This document shows, piece after piece, positions 30,305-36,707 of a DNA stretch of 36,707 bases. The DNA comes from Clostridiales bacterium (GTDB lineage: Bacteria > Bacillota > Clostridia > Oscillospirales > Oscillospiraceae). The stretch spans positions 1-36,707 of the forward strand of contig JAJPXL010000071.1 of NCBI GenBank assembly GCA_021205455.1, written 5' to 3'. Positions within the stretch are counted from its first letter, which is position 1, and each line of letters opens with the position of its first letter. The translations under genes and the position numbers were made by a program. Below the pieces are notes generated by a model. The model saw only the letters and a program-made list of their open reading frames with translations. It did no database searches and was not told the origin of the DNA.

Positions 30305-33295
30305 TTAGGTGTTGGCGGCTCTCTTCCTGCGGATTGCCAGAACCAGCATTACCGCACAGGCAATGGTGCCCACGATGCCGACCACGATGATCGCATAGAC
30401 GGCAATCTGCCACCAGGGAGTGACGGTCTTGATGTACGTATCCTCATCCCAGCCGTTCATGGCGTTGGAGTTGGCCACGGTATACAAGATACGGTGCATG
30501 GCCTCCTTCATCTCAGCAATCATGTAGGGGTCGTTCTCGTCATAGGCAGCTGCATAGGCGTCTGCGGTGTGAATCATAGTGGACGGGCTGTCATAGATGT
30601 CAGTGCCGCCGATCAGTGCGTCGGGCAGATCCATGTAGTGGCTATAGCCGGAGAAGTCGGTCAGAGACATGCCCTGCAGGCCCAGCTCATCCCGGAGGTA
30701 AGCGGTCTGGAGGTTGTAGTACTCACCGCACCAGTAAGCGCCCCAGCGGTTGAAGCCGGACATGACGCACCAGGCGCCGCCGTCTACGATGGCCTTGTCA
30801 GCCACTTCCAGATAAATCTCACGGGCAGCCTGCTCGTTAATCCAGGTGCTGACGCCCTCACGGCTGGTCTCGGAGTCGTTCAGAGCGACGTGCTTCAGAT
30901 AGACATAGACGCCCTTGGACTGGATGCCCTGCACCTCGCTGGCGCAGATGGAGCCGGCGATGAAGGGATCCTCGGAGTAATACTCGAAGTTACGGCCGGA
31001 ATAGGCGGTACGGTGCATATTGATGCCGGGGCCATACAGGCCGGAGTAACCGTGACCCAGGCAGTCCTCGCCGATGCACAGACCCATCTGATAGATCAGA
31101 TCATCGTTGAAGGTGGCTGCCATAATATCTTCAGAGGTGTAGCACATGGCGGAGTCGCCGCCGGTCAGGGAGGCGGTCAGGCCCTGGGGGCCGTTCTCGT
31201 CGCTGGTGGCGGGCTTGGAGACGGAGTTGACCTGCTTGGTGTTGTGGAAGCCCAGGGTGATGGTCTCCACCATTTCCTCATAGGTCAGCTGATCCAGCAG
31301 CAGATCCCAGTCCTCATCGTCATAGTCCTTGCCGATCATGGAGGACAGGTTCAAGCCGTTGTCAGCGCCCAGGGTGGGCATTTCCATCTCCTCAACCTCG
31401 GAGGAGTCGTAACGGGTGGTGGCCAGCTCAGCCGCCAGCTCGTCGTTCATGGTCAGGTCGAAGGTGCCGGTGGGATAGGTGCCCTCCCAGTCGGAGCGGG
31501 ACAGCCAGGTGACCTCACCGGGGCTGTAGGAAACCTTGTTGGGGTCGGCATCATCAAACAGGTTGGTGATGGCGGCGCCGGTGGCTTCGGAGGTGGAGAA
31601 GATCTCAGTGTCCAGGGTGTCCTGGGTCCAGGTGGCGACCAGGTCAGCGTTGCCGTCGGCGGTCATGCTGTCTTCGGTGGTGTAGCCCTTGGCGGCCAGG
31701 ATGTTGTTGATGGCGTCATGGGAGCCGTCGCCGATCGTGAAGTAGTAGTCGCCGGCATCCAGGATGTAGGTCTGAGCGTTGTTGGAGTCATAGGTGCGCA
31801 GCTCGGACTTGTCCACCATAATGGTGACCGTCTCGGACTCGCCGGGGGCCAGGGTATCGGTCTTGGCATAGCCGCACAGCTCTACGCTGGCCTTCTCAAT
31901 GCCATTGGCCTTGTCATAGTCGGTGTAGGGGCTCTGGAAGTAAACCTGAACGGTCTTCTTGCCGGAATAGGTGTCACCGGTGTTGGTGACCGTGACAGAG
32001 ATCTCAAAGCCGTCATCAGTGGCGGTCATGGAATAGTCGCTGTACTCAAAGGTGGTATAGCTGATGCCATAGCCGAAGGCATAGGCCACGGTGGAGGCAT
32101 AGTCGAAGTCACCGACGTTGGCGGTGCCCATGACCACGTCCTCATAGCGGGTCTCCGTGTAACGGTAGCCCAGGTAAATGCCTTCCTGATAGACGCTGTA
32201 CATGGCCTGGTTGCCATAGTCGGCGTCGTCAGAGGAGAAGCCATAGTCGGAAGCGTTGGGATACTCTCTGGCATAGAAGTTGGTCACAGCGGGGTTGGCC
32301 AGGTTGTCATACCAATAGGTATCCACCAGGCTGCCGGAGGGAGACACCGTGCCGGACAGGAGCTGCGCCACACCGTTGGCACCGGTCTGGCCCACGTCGC
32401 CAATCCACATACAGGCATCCACACCGTAATCCACGCCGCAAACGTCGGGGTTCAGGAAGTCAAGCTCGATGGCGTTGGAGGTGTTGAGCAGGACGATGAT
32501 GGACTTGAACACGCCCTCATCCTTCAGCTCCTTCAGGCCGGCCAGCAGCTCCAGCTCCTCAGCGGAGAGGGCCAGATAGTTGCCGTCGCCCTCGGTGCCG
32601 GAGCTGTACCACAGGTCAGAGCCGGTGTCGCCGGCGGGCAGGTCAGCGCCCTCACCGCCGGAGCGGGAGAACACCACGATAGCGGCATCGCCATACTCGG
32701 CGAAGGAGTCGCCGGCGCCAGCCTCGACCTCAGACCAGGGAGCCTCGTTGACGGCATACTGGGTGTTGGCCTCCAGCACGTCGGAGATGGCATCGGGGGT
32801 CACGCGGCTGTAGCTGTCCGAGACGGACTCATACCAATCCCACAGGGTCTGGTTGACCTCGATGCCGTAATCGGTCAGGGCCTCCAGCAGCGTGGGGGCG
32901 GCACTGGTGTCAACGGAACCGGAGCCGGTGCCGCCATACATCAGGTCCACGGAGCCGCGGGCGAACAGGCTGACCTTCGCCCCGGACGCCAGAGGCAGGG
33001 CATTGTTTTCATTGGTCAGCAGGGCCGCACCTTCAGCTTCCACTGTGGCGCAAAGCTCTGCCTCGTAGGCCTCCAGCTCTTCCTGGCTGGAGAAGTCGCT
33101 GGTGTAGTACACGGCGTCGTCATTGCCGTTAACTACTTTGTAGGTGGAAGTGCCAAGGTAAATATTCACCGTGGTCGCATAAACGCCGCCAAAATAGTTA
33201 CCGACAAAGCCGGCAATCATGATGATTGCCATCACTGCGGTCAACACGGACCACTTGACTACGCCAGTACCTTTCTTCTTTTCTTTTTTTGCCAT
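30305..33295 (-). CDS. Membrane-anchored glycoside hydrolase family 3 enzyme with swapped domain order
   Basis: This 996-residue protein has a membrane helix near each end (about 14-36 and 961-987, the latter followed by RRKRAANT), so the enzyme should sit outside the cell, anchored twice. After the first helix comes the GH3 'C-terminal' alpha/beta sandwich (EGAALLTNENNALPLASGAK, then YGGTGSGSVD). A fibronectin-III-like part follows (KKTVQVYFQSPYTDYDKANG; TLAPGESETVTIMV). The GH3 TIM barrel is last (GPGINMHRTAYSGRNFEYYS, YLKHVALNDSE, and GLQGMSLTDF with the likely nucleophile Asp880). This is the reverse of the common GH3 order; reversed forms are known from rumen bacteria such as Butyrivibrio and Ruminococcus. 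Likely a beta-glycosidase. It is rich in Asp and Glu. GGAGG precedes the ATG by 10 bases. Confidence 0.9.
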   Translation of the reverse strand: MAKKEKKKGTGVVKWSVLTAVMAIIMIAGFVGNYFGGVYATTVNIYLGTSTYKVVNGNDDAVYYTSDFSSQEELEAYEAELCATVEAEGAALLTNENNALPLASGAKVSLFARGSVDLMYGGTGSGSVDTSAAPTLLEALTDYGIEVNQTLWDWYESVSDSYSRVTPDAISDVLEANTQYAVNEAPWSEVEAGAGDSFAEYGDAAIVVFSRSGGEGADLPAGDTGSDLWYSSGTEGDGNYLALSAEELELLAGLKELKDEGVFKSIIVLLNTSNAIELDFLNPDVCGVDYGVDACMWIGDVGQTGANGVAQLLSGTVSPSGSLVDTYWYDNLANPAVTNFYAREYPNASDYGFSSDDADYGNQAMYSVYQEGIYLGYRYTETRYEDVVMGTANVGDFDYASTVAYAFGYGISYTTFEYSDYSMTATDDGFEISVTVTNTGDTYSGKKTVQVYFQSPYTDYDKANGIEKASVELCGYAKTDTLAPGESETVTIMVDKSELRTYDSNNAQTYILDAGDYYFTIGDGSHDAINNILAAKGYTTEDSMTADGNADLVATWTQDTLDTEIFSTSEATGAAITNLFDDADPNKVSYSPGEVTWLSRSDWEGTYPTGTFDLTMNDELAAELATTRYDSSEVEEMEMPTLGADNGLNLSSMIGKDYDDEDWDLLLDQLTYEEMVETITLGFHNTKQVNSVSKPATSDENGPQGLTASLTGGDSAMCYTSEDIMAATFNDDLIYQMGLCIGEDCLGHGYSGLYGPGINMHRTAYSGRNFEYYSEDPFIAGSICASEVQGIQSKGVYVYLKHVALNDSETSREGVSTWINEQAAREIYLEVADKAIVDGGAWCVMSGFNRWGAYWCGEYYNLQTAYLRDELGLQGMSLTDFSGYSHYMDLPDALIGGTDIYDSPSTMIHTADAYAAAYDENDPYMIAEMKEAMHRILYTVANSNAMNGWDEDTYIKTVTPWWQIAVYAIIVVGIVGTIACAVMLVLAIRRKRAANT

Positions 33296-33375
33296 TTTGG
33301 ATTTCCTCCAATTCTCGTATAGTTGTTAGATTCACCTATGTTTCCCCGGGGAACAATCCTCCTTTCTTATGCTGC

Positions 33376-33410
33376 GCGACGGCCTCCGCCCCGTATACAG
33401 AGGCCGTCGC
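33376..33410. other. Intercistronic hairpin between GH2 and GH3 genes
   Basis: A perfect 11-bp stem (33376-33386 with 33400-33410) with a 13-base loop lies in the 183-base gap between GH2 and GH3. T-rich sequence (TTTCTATT) follows only in the plus direction, so it is not a normal terminator for this operon. It may be a processing or 3'-stability hairpin. Confidence 0.5.
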
Positions 33411-33478
33411 TTTCTATTCACACGCGCCGAAACAACCCTGAAACAGCACGCAAAATAGACGTTCCGATTGGGCGCCTG

Positions 33479-35401
33479 TTACACCCAGTTCCCGCCGTTG
33501 CCGTCCCCGGCCCGGAGCTTGTACTGGGGGTTGGGGGTGTCCACCTTATGGAAGGAGGCGGTATCCTCGCACGGCCCTGCCACTACGCGGACGGCAACGT
33601 CGCCCTCCATCGGCACAGTGAAGCGGAAGATTTTGTCGCCCTGGGCCTCGGAAACCTGCTTGTCACCCACATAGAGGGTGACCCTCGGCTGATTGGAGTA
33701 GACCTTCAGCTCGATTTGCGTGCCGACCCGGTCCTCCTGCCGCTTGCCGCAGATGTGGACGAAGGGCTCGTCGCTCCAATAGGCTTTGTAGAGGTAGAAG
33801 CTGTCCTTCCTCGTCTTGCGGTCAAAGGTGACGAGGCCCTTGTGGTTCATCCCCGCTTCGCCGCCCTGGTCACGGGCGTCCGCCGCGAAGTCGAACATAT
33901 TCCAGACGTGGGTGGCCCACATGAAGGGCCGCTTCTCGAAGCATTTCAGCATATACTCGTGGTAAACGGCCTGGTATTCCTCAGACTGGTCGCCACGCTT
34001 GGGCTGGTCGCTGTGGAGGTTGGGCATGGCCTCGCAGCCATACTCCGAATAGCCCAGGCAGCGGTTGGGATACTTCCAGTGGAAGAAGTCGATCCACAAA
34101 TCGTTCAGGAACATTCCCGGCACATACCAGCCCAGATACAGGTTCCAGCTGACCACATCGGTGATATGGGCCACCTTGTTGAACGGCCCACACATGGCGT
34201 AGCAGGCCAGGGTGGTGAACCGGGTGGGGTCCATCTTGTGGCACAGGTCGTTCAGGACGTGGTGGTTGTCCAGCATATCCGCCTTGTCCTTGGTGCTGAT
34301 GGTGATCTCATTGGAGACGCCCCAGCATACGATGCACGGATGGTTGTAGTTCTGCACAATCAACTCGGTCATCTGGCTGATGGTGTTGGCCCGGCCATTG
34401 GGCATATGCTCCGAGATGTAGGGGATCTCCGCCCAAACCACCATGCCGTACTGGTCGCACAGGTCATAGAAGTATTGGTCGTGCTGATAGTGGGCCAGGC
34501 GGATGGTGTTGGCGCCCACCTCACGGATGATGGCAATGTCAGTCTCGTGATGCTCCTTCGTCAGGGCGTTGCCCAGGCCCTTCCAGTCCTGGTGGCGGCT
34601 GACGCCCCGGAGGGGATAGGATTTGCCGTTCAGGAAGAAGCCCTTCTGGGGGTCTACCCGACAGGTGCGCACGCCGAACCGGGCGCTGACCTCATCCACG
34701 GCCTCGCCGCCCACCGTCAGGGTGGCCACCGCCGTATAGAGGTAGGGGTCCTTGACCCCGTTCCACAGGTGGACGGAGGGGATGGTCAGGGTCACGTCGT
34801 CACCTTCGCCGGAGGCCACCTCGGCCCCTTCCCCGTCCAGCAGCCGGACGGATACGGCGGCGTCTGTCCCGTTGTGCCACGTCTTGACCTGCACCTTGCC
34901 GTCAGCGCCCTCTACCTTGGGGGTGACCTGAAGCCCTTCCCCGCCGAAGTAGTCCAGGTCGAAGTGAACCTTGTTCACCACCCGCAGCAGCACATCCCGG
35001 TAGATGCCGCCGTAAAAGGTGAAGTCCGCCTTCTGGGGATAAACCCGATCGTTGACGCCGTTGTCCGCCTTGACGGTCAGGGCATTGTCCGCCTTCAGCA
35101 CATCGGTGACATCCGCCCGGAAGGTGGAGTAGCCGCCATCATGGGTCATCACGGTCTCCCCGTTCAGGATGACCTCCGCCGAGGCATTGACCCCCCGGAA
35201 CTCCAGATAGACCCGCTCGGTCTCCGGGTCAAAGTCCGGCTTGGGGAAGTTCTTCTCATAGACGCAGGTGCCGCGGTAATAGTCATTGCCGCCGTCCTGC
35301 CCGTCGACATTGTTCCAGGTATGGGGAACGTCCACCGAAACGGTCACGCCGTCCTTCCCGGTGAACTGCCAGGATTGATTCATATTGATGCTTCTTTTCA
35401 T
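33479..35401 (-). CDS. Glycoside hydrolase family 2 enzyme (beta-galactosidase or beta-glucuronidase type)
   Basis: This 640-residue protein has the GH2 layout. Residues 10-140 are the sugar-binding jelly roll (PHTWNNVDGQDGGNDYYRGT; RVYLEFRGVNASAEVILNGE). Residues 145-245 are an immunoglobulin-like domain and residues 250-560 a TIM barrel. The acid/base Glu365 lies in CWGVSNEITIST and the nucleophile Glu453 in GYSEYGCEAMP. RGVSRHQDWKGLGNAL and ANTIRLAHYQHDQYFYDLCD are typical. The last 60 residues (LYVGDKQVSEAQGDKIFRFT) form a further beta domain. There is no signal peptide, so it acts in the cytoplasm on imported sugars. It is shorter than LacZ. The exact sugar is not readable from motifs. 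GGGAGAG lies before the ATG. It is the first gene after the promoter at 35468. Confidence 0.9.
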   Translation of the reverse strand: MKRSINMNQSWQFTGKDGVTVSVDVPHTWNNVDGQDGGNDYYRGTCVYEKNFPKPDFDPETERVYLEFRGVNASAEVILNGETVMTHDGGYSTFRADVTDVLKADNALTVKADNGVNDRVYPQKADFTFYGGIYRDVLLRVVNKVHFDLDYFGGEGLQVTPKVEGADGKVQVKTWHNGTDAAVSVRLLDGEGAEVASGEGDDVTLTIPSVHLWNGVKDPYLYTAVATLTVGGEAVDEVSARFGVRTCRVDPQKGFFLNGKSYPLRGVSRHQDWKGLGNALTKEHHETDIAIIREVGANTIRLAHYQHDQYFYDLCDQYGMVVWAEIPYISEHMPNGRANTISQMTELIVQNYNHPCIVCWGVSNEITISTKDKADMLDNHHVLNDLCHKMDPTRFTTLACYAMCGPFNKVAHITDVVSWNLYLGWYVPGMFLNDLWIDFFHWKYPNRCLGYSEYGCEAMPNLHSDQPKRGDQSEEYQAVYHEYMLKCFEKRPFMWATHVWNMFDFAADARDQGGEAGMNHKGLVTFDRKTRKDSFYLYKAYWSDEPFVHICGKRQEDRVGTQIELKVYSNQPRVTLYVGDKQVSEAQGDKIFRFTVPMEGDVAVRVVAGPCEDTASFHKVDTPNPQYKLRAGDGNGGNWV

Positions 35402-35467
35402 ATCGTCTCTCCCATCCTTTTTTCTGATACTCCGCCTCGCAATCGCACTCGGGGCTTTTATAAAAAA

Positions 35468-35496
35468 ATTATACCTTTTTCCTTAAATTTTTTCAA
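35468..35496 (-). promoter_or_regulatory. Promoter of the GH2-GH3-symporter operon
   Basis: On the minus strand TTGAAA (35496-35491) and TATAAT (35473-35468) are 17 bases apart. The transcript starts about 60 bases before the GH2 ATG. Confidence 0.85.
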
Positions 35497-35508
35497 GGTC
35501 GCTGCCCG

Positions 35509-35539
35509 AAGTGGTCGTTTTTGCGGCGTAAGTGGTCGT
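35509..35539 (-). promoter_or_regulatory. Paired direct repeats upstream of the -35: candidate LytTR regulator site
   Basis: The 10-mer ACGACCACTT (minus strand) occurs at 35539-35530 and again at 35518-35509, 21 bp start to start. The nearer copy ends 12 bp before the -35 element. Paired direct repeats about two helical turns apart just upstream of a promoter are the usual site for AgrA/LytR-type (LytTR) regulators. The adjacent GHKL kinase is the usual partner of such regulators. The regulator gene itself is not in the window. Confidence 0.65.
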
Positions 35540-35546
35540 AATGCAC

Positions 35547-35586
35547 AAAAAAAGCCGGTAAGAAAGCAAAGAATTCTTCCTTACCG
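35547..35586 (-). terminator. Terminator after the GHKL sensor kinase gene
   Basis: On the minus strand CGGTAAG (35586-35580) pairs with CTTACCG (35562-35556), with partial inner pairing, followed by C/G and seven U residues (35553-35547). It separates the kinase transcript from the GH2 operon. Confidence 0.83.
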
Positions 35587-35608
35587 ACAATGGGGCGAAT
35601 CGTTCCTA

Positions 35609-36707
35609 TCAATCCTGCTTCTCTTCCGGCAGCGGGATGGTGATGCTCAGGGAAAAGAAGCCGTCCTTTGTGTCAATGGTCGTTTCGCCGCCGTACTTTT
35701 GCACGGTGGAGCGGATGCTGCGGATGCCGAAGCCGTGGTAGCCGTTCTGCTCCTTGGTGGAGACCGGCAGCCCATCCTCGAAGCTGGGCTCCTCCTTCAT
35801 GGGGTTGGTGATGCTGATGACCAGAAACCGCTGCCGGACATGAACCAGCACGTCGATGATGCGCAGGTGCGGCCGGTCGAACTTGGAGACGGCCTCCATC
35901 GCGTTGTCTATCGCGTTGCCCATGATGGTGTACAGGTCCACAGGGTCCATGAAGTCCACGCTGGCCCCGTCTACGACGCAGTTCACCGTGATGCCCTTGC
36001 GGTCACACTCCAGCTGCTTTTCCGTCAGGACGGTGTTCAGCGTCTCATTGTTGGTGTTGACGTTCAGGTCGTAGTCGTGGACGGAGTCCTCAATCTCCTG
36101 AAGGGCGCGGCGCTGGCGGTCGCTGCTCTCCATATTGCGGACGGCTGCCAGCATATGCTTTAAATCGTGGTATTTTTGGTTCACCCGGGCAATGCTTTCC
36201 TTGGAGAACTCGTATTGCCGCTTCTGCTGCTGCCACAGCAGGTTCAGGGTGTTCACCTCCTGCTGGAGGGCGCTCTTTTTGAACAGCGCCGTTTGCAGGT
36301 ACAGCAGCGTGATGCAATACGCCTGCCCCATCAGGACCAGTATGCTGGTGAGCGTCAGCTCCATATGGGCGTAGAATACGAACAGCAGCACCATGAAAAT
36401 CATGTAGAGCATGACGGCGGAGGTCAGCTGCCTCGGCCCCACATGGTCGCTGCCGTACACCGGCAGCCATTTCCGCTCCGTCATCGCCAGCGCCGCGCCG
36501 GCGATGCAGACCACAGCCATCAGGATGCCCCCTCTGTACAGCGGCCTGTCCAGCACCGGAAATTGCAAATGAAGGTAGGGCAGGTCGTACAGCTCCTGGA
36601 GCAGGGAAACGCACAGCGTGGACCAAATGCCAAAGTACAGGGCAATGCTGGTTTTCACCTTGCAGCAAACCTTTACCATAACGAAGGCGATCGCCAGCTG
36701 GCACAGC
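35609..36707 (-). CDS. GHKL-type sensor histidine kinase (5' end outside window)
   Basis: The visible part has 365 codons and stays open to the right edge. The first internal ATG (36679) has no ribosome site and is preceded in frame by hydrophobic residues (LCQLAIAFV), so the true start lies further upstream. About four or five membrane segments cover roughly the first 130 visible residues. A helical stretch leads to the phosphoacceptor motif KYHDLKHMLAAVRN. The ATP-binding GHKL domain follows, with N box GNAIDNAMEAVSKF and NGYHGFGIRSIRSTVQKYGG. This is the AgrC/ComD-like type that usually phosphorylates LytTR-domain regulators. The signal is unknown. It lies just upstream of the GH2 operon on the same strand, with a terminator between. 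Control of that operon through its direct repeats is inference. Confidence 0.87.
   Translation of the reverse strand, partial: LCQLAIAFVMVKVCCKVKTSIALYFGIWSTLCVSLLQELYDLPYLHLQFPVLDRPLYRGGILMAVVCIAGAALAMTERKWLPVYGSDHVGPRQLTSAVMLYMIFMVLLFVFYAHMELTLTSILVLMGQAYCITLLYLQTALFKKSALQQEVNTLNLLWQQQKRQYEFSKESIARVNQKYHDLKHMLAAVRNMESSDRQRRALQEIEDSVHDYDLNVNTNNETLNTVLTEKQLECDRKGITVNCVVDGASVDFMDPVDLYTIMGNAIDNAMEAVSKFDRPHLRIIDVLVHVRQRFLVISITNPMKEEPSFEDGLPVSTKEQNGYHGFGIRSIRSTVQKYGGETTIDTKDGFFSLSITIPLPEEKQD

Noticed and set aside
30494-33322. A 942-codon plus-strand frame opposite the GH3 gene
   Set aside because: Composition is dominated by Gly, Val, Ala and His from antisense reading of a GC-rich gene. There are no domains, and the minus-strand frame has clear GH3 motifs.
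33323-36163. A 946-codon plus-strand frame opposite the GH2 and kinase genes
   Set aside because: It crosses two well-supported minus-strand genes, a terminator and a promoter, and shows no protein family features.
1-36707. Search for CRISPR arrays, insertion sequences, phage genes, tRNA and rRNA genes
   Set aside because: No repeat-spacer pattern, transposase or integrase motif, phage structural gene or cloverleaf was seen on either strand by reading.

Overview
The window looks like chromosome from a GC-rich, endospore-forming member of the Clostridia, most likely an Oscillospiraceae-type gut anaerobe (this taxon is an inference). Supporting signs are a spoIIAA-spoIIAB-sigF operon, a YtvI-like sporulation membrane protein, two T-box leaders, standard -35/-10 promoters with 17-bp spacers, strong AGGAGG-type ribosome sites, and GPH-family sugar symporters beside glycoside hydrolases. 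No tRNA, rRNA, insertion sequence, prophage or CRISPR array was seen.

Layout. 1-243: 5' end of proB (minus strand) with its own promoter. 351-3926: two GPH symporters and a TM2-domain protein, all minus; the upstream symporter is preceded by an 18-codon ORF whose stop overlaps its start. 4378-6165: a lipoprotein and a YtvI/AI-2E-type membrane protein. 6396-9413 (plus): pheB-like ACT protein, hom and lysC, the aspartate-family entry to threonine and methionine; lysC carries an internal ribosome site for a separate regulatory subunit. 9470-10186: two small hypothetical genes. 10255-13264 (minus): a lipid operon of a fused CDP-alcohol phosphatidyltransferase/phospholipase-D protein and a monoglyceride-lipase-like hydrolase. 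13618-15862: a 52-residue unknown protein, a His-rich MarR regulator, and a divergent PfkB-family kinase with an altered GAGD motif. 16037-16666 (minus): an unknown 140-residue protein behind a leader that can fold as a four-segment attenuator. 16776-23686 (plus): promoter, tryptophan T-box and the complete operon trpE-trpGD-trpC-trpF-trpB-trpA, with trpG and trpD fused across a seven-A run. 23741-25232 (minus): spoIIA operon. 25381-28442 (minus): valS with its own promoter and T-box. 28491-35539 (minus): a glycan-use operon of a GH2 enzyme, a membrane-anchored domain-swapped GH3 enzyme and a GPH symporter. Its promoter is preceded by two 10-bp direct repeats 21 bp apart. 35609-36707: a GHKL sensor kinase, cut by the window end.

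How the parts fit. The amino-acid genes (proB, hom/lysC, trp, valS) are housekeeping and RNA-regulated. The right-hand locus reads as outside-in carbohydrate use: an extracellular GH3 trims a glycan, the symporter imports product, and cytoplasmic GH2 finishes it, probably under AgrA/LytR-type two-component control. The least familiar elements are the attenuator-led 140-residue gene, the phosphatidyltransferase/PLD fusion, the trpG/trpD junction and the direct-repeat promoter of the glycan operon.
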